The notes under the pieces were generated by a model. That model saw only the letters and a program-made list of their open reading frames with translations, did no database searches and was not told the origin of the DNA. The position numbers and the translations under genes are program-made. DNA of 64,000 bases from Plectosphaerella cucumerina (taxonomy: Eukaryota; Ascomycota; Sordariomycetes; Glomerellales; Plectosphaerellaceae). Shown here piece after piece: positions 41,472 to 51,526 of this stretch (position 1 is its first letter; every line of letters begins with the position of its first letter). The stretch covers positions 496,001 to 560,000 of the forward strand of contig JAGPXD010000007.1 in the NCBI GenBank assembly GCA_020746995.1, written 5' to 3'.

Positions 41472-43341
41472 ATGGGCTCCATTCAGACGACGATCACTGA
41501 GACGGACGCAAAGGCCCAAGATTGGGCCACCTTGGCTGCCGCGCACAGAAAGCAGCAATTCAACAACATTCCGAAAGAGTGGCGTCTTGATGACGACAAG
41601 ATCAGAAGCATCACGGGCCGAGGCGGCTCTCGCGAGGGCCGTTTGAGAGAGCTTGGTACCGCAGCAAATGCTGGGATCCTCTCAAGCGCAGAACTGGAGA
41701 TCGCCGAGAAAGCAACCGCTACTGAGATCGTGAGCAAGATTCGAGATGGGCAAGTCACAGCGGAGGAAGTGACTGTGGCGTTTTGCAAGATGGCTGCTGT
41801 CGCACAGCAGACGGTGAGTGGCCTGTCTCTTCGAACATCCATGGACAATGCTAACCTGGAATCAAGATTTCATGCTTGACGGAGATCTTCTTTGACGAGG
41901 GCATCGAGCGCGCAAGGTGGCTTGATAGCCAACTCAAGGCGACCGGAAAGGTCGTTGGCCCTCTGCACGGCCTGCCTATCAGCATGAAGGTGGGCTTGAA
42001 CCGCTCGGCGGCTGCGAAGACACCCAGAACTGACAGATCCAGGACTCTTTCCACATGATGGGGAAGTATGCCACGACTGGCTACACCGAGTTCCTCAGAA
42101 GAGCTCCTGAGAAAAGCAATGCTGCGCTCGTCAACATGCTTTTGGACGCCGGCGCAGTGCTCTACTGCAAGACCAACGTCCCCCAAACGATGATGGTGTG
42201 TTGACCCCTCGGGCTTTGATGACTTCGAGGAAGTAGCCAGTCGACTGACTTGAAATGGACGGCCGACTCGGAAAACCACATCTTCGGCAGAACCTTGAAC
42301 CCTCACAAGACGAACCTGACAGCGGGCGGATCTACCGGCGGTGAAGGCGCCCTCGTCGGGTTCAGGGGCTCCCCCCTCGGCGTTGGCACTGACATCGCCG
42401 GCTCCATCCGCATCCCTTCGCTCTGCTGCGGCACCTACGGCTTCAAGCCCACGTCCAACCGCATCCCGTTCGGAGGGCAGACACACTACTTTAACCCAGT
42501 GCCCCTGGTGCGCGGCATCGAACCCGTCGCCGGGCCCCTGGCGAATTCCGTTGACGATCTGTCGCTATTCATGCGGACAGTCACTGAGCAACGCCCTTGG
42601 AAATATGATTCGACGGCGAGCAATCTTCAGTGGCGAGATGTCGAGCCCAAGAACAAGACTCTGACCATCGGAATCCTGGCCGAGGATCCGACTTGGAAGC
42701 TTCATCCTCCTGTGCGCGGCACACTCGATCGGGCCATTGCCATTCTGGAAGCCGCGGGCCACAAGATCGTGCGGCTTCCGTTCGATCCAGCGTCCAGCGT
42801 TGGTTTGGGCGCCCGCCTGGGCTTCCAATTCTTCTCTCTCAGCGGCCCATCCCCAGACCAAGTTGCCGCCGAGGCTGGCGAACCCCTCGTCACGTCAGTC
42901 GCCATGGCAGTTCACCCTTTCAACCACGGCGGATTCCCCGTTTCCCAGCAAGCCAACAAGTTCTCCGAGCTGAGCGATCTTAACGTGGCGTTTGAGAAGT
43001 ACTCAGCGGCGTGGCAGCAGGTGTGGACCGCGAACGGCTTGGACATCGTGATCGGGCCTGGGGCCATCAGCACCTCCGTCCCCCATGATACCTACGGCGT
43101 CCCGGTGTACACGCTTATGTGGAACACGTTGGACTATCCCGCGGGAATCATTCCCTTCGGCACCTCATCGAGCGTTGAGTATCCGGAGCAGCAGAAGGGC
43201 ACTGCCGAGTTTGATGCGGATTACATTCCCGAGGCCACTGACGGTGCGCCGTGCGCCATCCAGGTCATCGCGCCCAGGTATCATGATGAGGAGTGCCTGG
43301 CAGCGATGAAGATTATCGACGAGGAGCTAAGGCGAGCTTAG
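41472..43341 (+). CDS. Amidase (amidase-signature family, acetamidase-like)
   Basis: Four exons, 41472-41813, 41867-41989, 42043-42195 and 42241-43341 (introns 53, 53 and 45 nt, all phase 0), give 572 residues. The Ser-cisSer-Lys triad is visible after joining: Lys155 in GLPISMK, cis-Ser237 in GGSTGGE, and nucleophile Ser261 in GTDIAGSIR. The 24-residue spacing between the serines equals that of well-studied members. TNVPQTMM and FGRTLNPHKT are typical of fungal acetamidase/GABA-amidase relatives. It should hydrolyse a carboxamide to acid and ammonia, supplying nitrogen. The GATA sites upstream fit nitrogen-limited induction. The natural amide is unknown. Confidence 0.92.
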
Positions 43342-43544
43342 CCGCCGTAGATTAGAGTCATCTCGTGCTACAGATCTGGTTCCTAATGTTCACAAATCTG
43401 TGTCATCATCATCACAATACGTTGCAAGTATCCACGCATCCATGGCGATATGCACTTGATTAGGTTTATGTACGGTCAGGCCCAAGGCTCAGGTGTGTGT
43501 ATCTATGTACAATGAAAGAAAGCACGCCTCTCCGCGCCGGCACT

Positions 43545-44792
43545 CTACTGCCAGATAGTCCTGGCGCCGTAGCTGGCACCGTTGGCAGGCAGCAGGAAGT
43601 CGCTCGAGGCGATCTTGCCGCTCGCAGTCCTGGCACCCTTGACGAGGGCCGTGTTGGTAGACACGAACGCGGCATCGTTCCAGGTGGCCGAGCCGTCCCA
43701 GGAGTTTCCTGAGCTCGAGTGGTTCTTGAGCGAGGTCTGGCTGGCCTTGGCGGTGGAGCCGCTGTTGCCGGCGGCGATGTTGTTGGTGAGCGCGGTCTTG
43801 GAGACGGTGGTCTGGAAGCCGACCTCGCCGTTCTTCCAGGCCGTGTTGCGGGTGAGCTTCATGTTGCCCGTCTGCTTGTTGTCGGTGAAGCCCTTGGCGG
43901 CGTTCTGGAAGGCGATGCAGTTGGTCACGGTGTGGTCGCCGTTGCCGGTGCTGCCGGAGGGGAGGCCGCCGAGCTTGAAGCCGTTACCGTCGCCCTGGAA
44001 GTTGGAGAAGCCCCAGCGGTTGACGCCGTTGCCCCAGGAGATGGTGTCGATGATGGTGACGGGGCCCTTGAACTCCCTAGAAAGGGGTTAGATTATTGTC
44101 ACGATGAGAGACGGAGCTGGGTGGACATACCAAAGGTCAAGACCATCGTCGACGTTCTCCCAGAGACGGGCACCGCGCAGGATGTTGCCGTTTCCGGTGC
44201 CCTGCTTCAGGGCGAAGCCATCGGCGCTCTCGCCGTTCTTGCGGGGGTCACGGTTGCGGTACGAGTCGAGGTAGATGATCTGGTTGTTGCTGAGGGCACC
44301 CTCGAGGTGGAAGCCGGTCTCGTAGTTGTCGTGGGTGACGATGCGCTCGAAGTAGTTGTTGGACGAGTCGCGAACATACACACCGTAGGGACCGTTGATG
44401 AAGGTCAGCTTGTAGATCTTCCAGTAGTTGGCCTTTTCAATGTGGAAGATGCCGCGCTGAGGGTTGGGGAGGGCGGCGTCAAGGGCCATGGGCGTTCCCG
44501 GGAGGGCCTCGCCGTCGATGGTGACCTGCTCGGAGCCGTAGGCGGAGATGGTGTAGGGCTTGCTGGCGGTGCCGCTCTTCTTGATCTGGATGTTGGTCGT
44601 GGGCGAGTAGGTACCGCCGCGGAGGTAGATGTTGTCGCCAGCGACGGCCTTGTCAACGGCCTTCTGGATGGACTTGAGGGGTGCGCCGATGGCGCCGGAG
44701 GCACTGTCGGAGCCCGTGGGGGAGACGAAGATGTCGGCAGCGGACGCCAGCGCCGCGTAGGCCGCGGCCGTGAGGAAAGTGAAGGCCTTCAT
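43545..44792 (-). CDS. Secreted pectate lyase, polysaccharide lyase family 9 type
   Basis: Two exons, complement of 43545-44076 and 44131-44792 (54-nt intron), give 397 residues. The signal peptide is MKAFTFLTAAAYAALASA. The mature protein starts ADIFVSPTGSDSASGAIGAP, the usual opening of PL9/PelL-like parallel beta-helix proteins, and continues with IYLRGGTY. Then come repeated Asn-rich coils (RDSSNNYFERIVTHDNYETGFHL, NQIIYLDSYRNRDPRKNGESADGFALK) and WGNGVNRWGFSNF. It should cleave polygalacturonate by Ca-dependent beta-elimination outside the cell, consistent with a plant-associated or saprotrophic life. A TATA-like element lies about 100 bp upstream. Opposite-strand frames here are shadows. 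Confidence 0.88.
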
Positions 44793-44891
44793 GGTGAAAT
44801 ATGAACAGAGAAGAACGGGAAGAGAGCGAAGGTGAAGGATGAGAGGTCAAGCCAAGACTGAGGGTATCGCGACCATGGCAGAATACTCCGT

Positions 44892-44898
44892 CTATATA
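44892..44898 (-). promoter_or_regulatory. TATA box of the pectate lyase gene
   Basis: On the minus strand the sequence reads TATATAG, about 100 bp before the pectate lyase ATG at 44792. Confidence 0.5.
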
Positions 44899-45412
44899 AG
44901 CTTGTTGCTGACGGGTCTCCGATCCCATTGTTTTCGTCCATGTCGCCATCTCAGCGGTTCCGACAAGCTTCAATCCCTGTCTAGGCCGGCGCCTGGCCCC
45001 GAAAGAAGATTACTCTGTTTGGTGGATCTCGACCAGCCGTATCAAATAAGTTGCGGAGGGGGACGAAAGAGGCAAGCCCAGAGATGCCAGGGTCTCCAGC
45101 GGGGTTCGTCTGATTGCGAGGGGCTGCCCGTTGGGGAAGCCATCGTTCGGCCTCTGCTCCGGAGGAGCATGGGTGCTTCCTGAATGCGACGCTCGAGTTG
45201 TGGACTGCGAGGCGTAGGAGGTCGCTGCGGAGGCGACGCTGGCAGCGTGCACTCCAAGTCCGGGCTGGCTTCCGCAGACCTGTCGGCTCTCTTCTAGGAG
45301 AACTTTTGCTGCTTGATGATGCCCTCGGCCAAAGTCGCTCGGGGCGTTGGCGTCGGACATCGGCCCAGACCCAGAACCATGAATCGCACGTGGCTGGGGG
45401 TGACAGTCCCCG

Positions 45413-45433
45413 TGAGCACTGAGCACTGAGCAC
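45413..45433. repeat. Short tandem repeat (TGAGCAC)3
   Basis: Three perfect head-to-tail copies of a 7-mer, followed by a decayed fourth (TAAGC). A minisatellite-like tract in non-coding DNA. Confidence 0.85.
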
Positions 45434-46048
45434 TAAGCTCGGCGGCTCTTCCGAGCTTGTTTGATGCCCCTGTTCCTTGCTCAATCCCTGGCCCTGGACC
45501 TCAGCTCAGGGGCCGACCCAATCACTCCTCGGCGCATCCGATCGATACGGTCGCGGTCCGGTGTTGCTGATGGTACGCTGTCATGCTGATCTAGCAGTAG
45601 TCAGATTGATTTCGCGCGGCTCAGTCGATCGCCCCAAGCCGAGAGACGACATCTCGAGGGTGATGGGAACCTATGGGTCATGCTCGCGATGTGAGGGCCG
45701 AAGACTCATCCAAGCAGCCGGAATTGCAGCGGGGGAACCGAGCATAAACATGCATCCCCATCCATCTCCACTGGCGGCAACTACCGGCGCACAGCGACGG
45801 GGCCGGCGTGTTTTCTCGTACCCCCCGAAGCCCTGCAATGTGTCTCGCAGGAAATGAAATGACAGCTTCGGAGAAGACGCAGCGGACCCTGGGCCATCTC
45901 CGCGGCCAGGCCAGGCCTTCCCTTCTCGTATCCCTCGGGAGGTCAAGGCCCTCTCCACGTCGCAATAGGCAACCAAAGAGCGCAATCCTTCTCACTGATT
46001 AGTCGACACGGAAAACTTTCGCGTCATCCACTCGCGCGCGGGCGAGAG

Positions 46049-47080
46049 TCAAGGGTGTGCTTGTATTGGCGTGATCTCGTCATCCGTCGGCCGAACCTCG
46101 ACCGGCCGACTGTCCAGCTCCACGGGCTCGACATACATCTCGTGACAAGCGTAATGCGGCGGCGGCGACCGGGCGCTCTCCAGCTCCGTTGCCGGCTCCA
46201 TATCGCCCATCCCTTTCTTCTTCCATTCATCGTTGACATCCCCGCCACTGGGGGCGACCCCATGACCTCCTCCCCCGCAGAGTTCGCTCATCTCTGGCTG
46301 CGGGTGTCCTGGTGCTGGCTGCAGCGCCGGCTCATCTCCACCGGCGGTGGCGTTTCTCATGGCCTTCGCAGCCCTCGCCTTGCGTATCCTGGCCACCGCC
46401 AAGTAACCGACCAACCCCAGCACAACGGCAGTCATGATGGCCCCGATGGCGATGCCTGCCTGTGCTCCTGTCGTCATCCTTATTCCGGGTGGCGAGTCAT
46501 CGTCGTCGTCATCCGACGTGTTGATATGACCCAATGATGGTGGTCCTGTTCTCGCAGGTGTGCGGTCGGTTGTGACGGAGAGCAGAGTCGATAACGCGGA
46601 TTCGACAACACTCCCTGTTTCCGTTCCACGCTGTTTCTCGTCCTCCGGGAGGTCTGTCACGCTCAGCGTGGGCGCAACGAACATGTCGTCCAACTCCTCC
46701 TGGTCGTCACCGGAGACCTCCGTCGGCCGCGTCTCATCGGTGGATATGCAGACAATGTCGGCGAACCGCATGGCGTCGTTGAAATCTCCCGACTCGCAAG
46801 TTGCACGGAAGCATTGCGCAGCGGCAACCCGCACTCTTTGGTCTTCGGAGGTGCCGCACCGGCACTCGATCTGATTCTGTGTGGCACAGCCCACGGCGTG
46901 TGCTGCTGACCAGTAACACGGTTCCTGCGAGGTAATCGTCAGCGTCTTCCCAGACTTCTCTGCCAGCACGTCTTGGCCTACCGCACAGTCAGGGATGTTA
47001 TTCCGGGTGGCGTTCATGAACACCAGGCGCATGGCCGAACCAACGGTGGCCAGACACGCGACCAGTGATAAGAAGATCAT
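46049..47080 (-). CDS. CFEM-like cysteine-rich protein with one transmembrane helix
   Basis: Intronless, 343 residues. Signal peptide about 1-16. Eight cysteines follow at 32, 55, 65, 73, 75, 90, 95 and 111. The later part (CxC, x14, C-x4-C, x15, C) closely fits the CFEM module. A Ser/Thr-rich acidic linker with an Asp run (residues 190-195) leads to a single helix at about 208-230 and a 110-residue cytosolic tail. CFEM proteins bind haem or act as surface sensors and effectors in fungi. The Asp that usually lies three residues before the CxC is not visible (Gln is there), so haem binding is doubtful. Family assignment is therefore tentative; another eight-Cys ectodomain is the alternative. 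Confidence 0.72.
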   Translation of the reverse strand: MIFLSLVACLATVGSAMRLVFMNATRNNIPDCAVGQDVLAEKSGKTLTITSQEPCYWSAAHAVGCATQNQIECRCGTSEDQRVRVAAAQCFRATCESGDFNDAMRFADIVCISTDETRPTEVSGDDQEELDDMFVAPTLSVTDLPEDEKQRGTETGSVVESALSTLLSVTTDRTPARTGPPSLGHINTSDDDDDDSPPGIRMTTGAQAGIAIGAIMTAVVLGLVGYLAVARIRKARAAKAMRNATAGGDEPALQPAPGHPQPEMSELCGGGGHGVAPSGGDVNDEWKKKGMGDMEPATELESARSPPPHYACHEMYVEPVELDSRPVEVRPTDDEITPIQAHP

Positions 47081-47764
47081 CGTGGCCGACGTTGGGCACT
47101 GATGTCAAGTACCCTCTACCATCAAGATGATGACGAGACAGACAGAATGGGTGAGAAGGTCATCCCGAAACTACGGGACGGTCCTCGGGGGAGCGCGAGC
47201 GGCGTCAGGACTTATGACCATTCCTCGAGCGGTTGCTGTTTGGACTCCGCTATGGTGCCAAGACCCCTTGTGAGCTGGCCCAGCCTAGGCCTGCTGCTTT
47301 CGTCTTCGCCGATCCGACCCAGGTCGCGCCTCACACATGGGCTTCTAGACGATTGGCCTGTTATCTGGCGAGCCAATGGCGAATGGGGGCATGGCGCAAG
47401 GCTGCGAGACAAGTCGGGGTCCATCGGGGACATTCCAGAACGTGATGACGACGCCAGATTGGCTGCTGGAATCTAAGCCGTCGACTCGAGCTGCGCGGCG
47501 TGCAGACAGCTTCTCCAGTAGTCGCGACGCCATGACACTTGTTTTCCGGAAGAAGCTCTGTCTCAGATAGACCTGGATTGGTGATGGTGGCTTCAGCGAA
47601 AATGCTTAATGAGTGACACATTCCCGGGAACCGGGTACCAGAAGGGCGGAACTCCACGAAATGGGGGACCTGACTCGTGGGTGATAATGGTATCAAATTG
47701 CCAGCCTTGACTCCGCGCTATGAAGGTGAATGTGAATCAACAAAGAGTCGGGTGATCTGCACAG
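47081..47764. other. Intergenic
   Basis: 684 bp between the CFEM-like start and the Mediator subunit stop. No supported gene, repeat or RNA seen. Confidence 0.45.
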
Positions 47765-48657
47765 CTAGGCCATCCCGGCGGTCATGACCTGGGGCAGTGG
47801 CGCGGGGGCGTTGCGCATCTCGACGGCGATCCTCGTGTCGTGGATCCTCCGATCGTACGTCTTGAAGTCAAAGACGCCCTCAAGTTCGCGCCGGATGCTG
47901 TTGAGCTGCTCGTGGGCTTTGAGGATCTCGTCGGGCTTGTTGTCCTGGAGGACGTGCACCTTGACGAGGAAGATCCAGCGGCGGCCTGGGTCCGTCGGGG
48001 TGAAGGTCGTCTCCCAAGGCCCGACGGTCGCGAGCGGGGTACCATCGCCCGAGGGGGGCAGGGCGTAGTGCCGGAAGAGGACAAACTCGACGTCGTCCCG
48101 AAAGAACTGGTAGACCTCCTCGATGGCCTCGCTCTTCAGCCTGCAGCACGTGTTAGCGACGATTTCTGGCCTGGACCCGACGCGGCGGGACGAGAAGAGA
48201 CGGCGTACGCATAGTTATTGTCCCGCATGATAGAAGGTAGGTTGCGCTGCTCCCAAATCTCAGTCCTCTTGCGCTGGGTGACGCCGGCGCCGGCGCCCTT
48301 CTGCGGCGGGTCGGGAAAGTCCGTCCAGCGGAGCACGCCGGGCTGGGCGTCGAAGTTTGCGGGCGTCGCGTTGCCAAAGTCCTTGTCCTTGAAGACCTCG
48401 AAGCGGGCCTGGACGACATACGACTGGCGGCTCAGCTGTTGATGCAGCTCCTTCCACAGAGCGACCGTATCCTTACGCTGGCCGGTCTTGACGATGGAGG
48501 ACTGGTTACTGATCCCATTGGGGCGCGCGGGGCCTTTGAAGTAGAGCACGCGATGAAGGCTCTCCCAGGCGGGCATGGCGCAGAGGCCGCTCAGGATTGA
48601 GCAGGTTGCCTTGATGTCCTCATCCTGGACGATTGACGAGAGGAAGATGTCGTACAT
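47765..48657 (-). CDS. MED18: Mediator complex subunit 18 (Med18/Srb5)
   Basis: Two exons, complement of 47765-48140 and 48209-48657 (68-nt intron), give 274 residues. The N-terminus MYDIFLSSIVQDEDIKA, the block RVLYFKGPARPNG, and the later VEFVLFRHYALPPSG and WIFLVKVHVLQDNKPD correspond in order to fungal Med18 proteins. Med18 sits in the Mediator head module with Med20, contacts RNA polymerase II and TBP, and helps both initiation and termination. The start lies 233 bp from the divergent DNA-repair gene. I rely on recognised family pattern rather than an alignment. Confidence 0.82.
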
Positions 48658-48890
48658 GTTGGCGGCCGCGGATCCGGCGCAGGCGGCGTAGAGTGTTGCA
48701 CGGGCAAGATGTTGGCGTTGTGAGATTGATGATGTTCGTGGTGGACGTTGATGGGTCGGTCATTGGTTGATTTGGTCACGTGGGTTCCCGTGCTCCTCGC
48801 GCGGCAGGAAGTCGCGTTGGAGAGGCAGGAGCCTGGAGATGCCCCACCACGAGCGCTCCCTGCATCTTGACTTTCGATTCCACCACGAGC

Positions 48891-50623
48891 ATGAGCGCGC
48901 ATATCTTCTGCGCTACCCTTTCACCCATCCTGCCAGTCACATCCAGACTACTTCTCCGAAATCTCGCCCAGTTACGCCGCCTAAGCATGTCCCCAGCGTC
49001 CGGTAGCAAGCGCAAGCTCGCCGACGGGTCCATCTCGCCGCCTCCATTGCGACGGAAGATCGTCTCCGGCACGACGAGTATGCCCCTCCCACTTCCTCCC
49101 GTTTGGTCGTCGCCCTGACCTGTTCTCTCGCAGAAAGTGCGGTTGCAAACTTCTTCACCCCGACATCCCAGAAGCCGAAGAGCCGAACGATATGGACAGA
49201 GCGAGCCCCCAACGAAGACGTCCCAGAGACCCTCCTGGTCGCGCGATACGAGCCCGAAAAGGCGGAAGACCCCCAGGGGCCGAAGAGGAGGAAGATTGCC
49301 GCTTTCGATCTGGTAGGCCGTCACTACTGTACCTCGATGGTGCCCTTCAGACAGCGAGGTAACACCGCCAGGACTCGACCCTCATCACGACGGCATCCGG
49401 TAAACAGCACGCCAGCGAGGCCACCGACTGGAAGTGGTGGCATCACTCGGTACCGACACGCCTGAAAGAGCTCTACAATGACGAGGGGTACCTGCTGCCC
49501 TTCCGACGCCTTGGCAACCCCAGCTAACATTCCCCAGCTACCGAGTCATCATCATCTCCAACCAAGGCGGCCTCACGCTCCATCCCGACCCCAACTCCAA
49601 AGGCCCCAAGGCCGGCACGAAAAACCGCGTCGCGGCCTACAAGCAAAAGTGCGACGCCGTCCTCGCCCAGCTCGACCTCCCCATGACCCTCTACGCCGCC
49701 ACGGGCAAGGACATGTACCGGAAGCCACGGCCTGGCATCTGGGGCGAGCTCTGCGACGACTGGGACCTGAGCGACGTCGACCTCGAGAACAGCTTCTTCG
49801 TCGGCGATGCTGGCGGGCGCGGCGCTGTCGTCAGCACGCAAAAGGGCATCAAGGGCACGGCAAAGGACTTCAGCTGCTCGGACCGCAACTTTGCCCACAA
49901 TGTCGGCGTTGCGTACAAGACGCCCGAGGAGTTCTTCCTGGGCGAGCAGCCGCGCGACTTTGTGCGGGAGTTTGATTTGGTACAATATGCCGCCGAGAGC
50001 GCGGACGGTGACGAGACGTTGTTCGAGAAGAAGAATGATACGGACGTGGTGGTCTTCTGCGGACCTCCTGGCGCGGGGAAGAGCACCTTCTTCTGGAAAC
50101 ACCTAAAGCCGCTTGGCTACGAGCGCGTCAACCAGGATCAGCTGCAGTCGAGAGACAAGTGCATCAAGGTGGCCAAGGAGTGTCTGGGCAAGGGGCAGTC
50201 CGTCGCAATAGGTGAGTTCCCTCGCTCTGATACTGCTAGATGGCGGCTGACGATGGTGCGACAGATAATACCAACGCCGACCCGGACACGCGCCGCATCT
50301 GGGTCGACCTTGCCAAGAAGCACGACGTCCCCGTCCGCTGCGTCTGGTTCAAGACGCCCCTGATCGTGTGCGAGCACAACGATGCTGTCCGTTCGCTGAA
50401 CAAAACCGTGCGTCCGTCGTCCCCTACTATTTCCGCAGTGCTGACCATCCAGTAGATGAACCCCGAATCCCGTGCCGTGCTGCCGAAGCTGGCATTCAAC
50501 GGGTTCAAGTCGCGCTTCAAAGAGCCAAAAGCCAGCGAGGGCTTCCAGGATATCATCGAGGTCGAGTTTAGGTTCAGGGGAACGGACGAGGAACGCAGCA
50601 TCTGGGCGCGGTACTGGATATGA
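48891..50623 (+). CDS. Polynucleotide 3'-phosphatase/5'-kinase (DNA end repair)
   Basis: Six exons (48891-49077, 49134-49312, 49372-49487, 49538-50211, 50265-50407, 50456-50623) give 488 residues. The HAD phosphatase motif is FDLDST at about 120-125, split by intron 2, with the nucleophile Asp at 121. VIIISNQGG is motif II, and KPRPGIW and FFVGDAGG follow. The kinase half has a Walker A GPPGAGKS at residues 336-343. This two-domain order matches PNKP and yeast Pnk1, which repair 3'-phosphate and 5'-hydroxyl ends in single-strand-break repair. No FHA domain is seen, as in fungi. A second ATG at 48987 would remove a 32-residue basic, hydrophobic leader. The last intron ends at CAGTAG, so the acceptor is the TAG. 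Confidence 0.9.
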
Positions 50624-50888
50624 AGTCGCATCGATGACGATTTGAAGACCAATCGATTGAATAGACAACCTCAAGACATGCCTGGAATACAAATCACCCC
50701 AGCTCTGAAGCGGGCATCTTCTGTCAAACATCCCGAACGCCCCCGGGGATAATCCGCCACCTCGGCCCAGCCAGGCCCCACATTTCCCCAGCTCCGAAAA
50801 GTCACCCGCAGTGGCGGCTCTGTCTGTGACTCTCCGTCACTTTCACCTCCCAACTCCCATCCAACCTCCAACTTCACCACCAGCAACA

Positions 50889-51329
50889 ATGTCCCGCCTC
50901 CTCCGCCTCCCCCGCGCCCTCGCGCCCGCCCGCCTCATCATCAGGCCCTACTCCTCCTCCCCCTTCCAACAAGGCCCCGCGCCCCCCCGCCTCCCACCCA
51001 GCGAACAAGCCGAATTCGATCGCCTCCAGCGCGAAGCCGCCGTCTCCTCCGCCTTCCGCGTCGACGAGCCCACGCCCTCTACATCCCCTCAGCACGTCAC
51101 CCAGGCCGCCGCCCCGACACCCGCCCCCGCCCCCGTCGCTGCTGCCACCACAGCAACCGCCGAGACAAAGGGCACAGATTTCAACTCGGGCATCTTCCGC
51201 GGCGCGCCGCCAGAGTTCGACGGCGACGTCAACCCCAAGACCGGCGAGGTCGGAGGACCGAAGAACGAGCCTTTGCGATGGGGCGATAGCGGTGACTGGA
51301 GCTACAATGGACGTGTGACGGATTTCTGA
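50889..51329 (+). CDS. SDH8: Succinate dehydrogenase assembly factor 4-type protein
   Basis: Intronless, 146 residues. The first about 30 residues are Arg/Leu/Ala-rich with no acids, a mitochondrial presequence. A low-complexity Pro/Ala linker follows. The C-terminus carries the signature NPKTGEVGGPKNEPLRWGDSG, then WSYNGRVTDF at the very end, which defines the SDHAF4/Sdh8 (formerly DUF1674) family. The yeast member binds flavinylated Sdh1 and helps assemble complex II. The in-frame upstream CTG-type start (50811) is not used; the ATG at 50889 sits in a good CAACA context. Confidence 0.92.
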   Translation: MSRLLRLPRALAPARLIIRPYSSSPFQQGPAPPRLPPSEQAEFDRLQREAAVSSAFRVDEPTPSTSPQHVTQAAAPTPAPAPVAAATTATAETKGTDFNSGIFRGAPPEFDGDVNPKTGEVGGPKNEPLRWGDSGDWSYNGRVTDF

Positions 51330-51526
51330 GCAGGGACAGAAGAGAGGAAGGACCTGTAAAACACTGTACGATACACCATGGACAGTAATCGGGGTATTCA
51401 AAATTACAACACCTGCTGCTCGTCCCGCGCGAGTCCGCGGGGTCATCCAAAACGCTCGCTTGGCCACGTTGACCCGGTATCCAAGCGCTTGATGACCAAA
51501 GAGCTATACACATACATTCCGGCACC

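Larger units (their letters stand above)
44793..46048. other. Intergenic
   Basis: 1.26 kb. Holds the pectate lyase promoter and a small tandem repeat at 45413-45433. Several short GC-rich frames, none supported. Confidence 0.5.

Noticed and set aside
43719..44804. 361-codon plus-strand frame over the pectate lyase
   Set aside because: Gly/Val/Ala/Glu-rich shadow of the codon-biased minus-strand gene; no independent start context.
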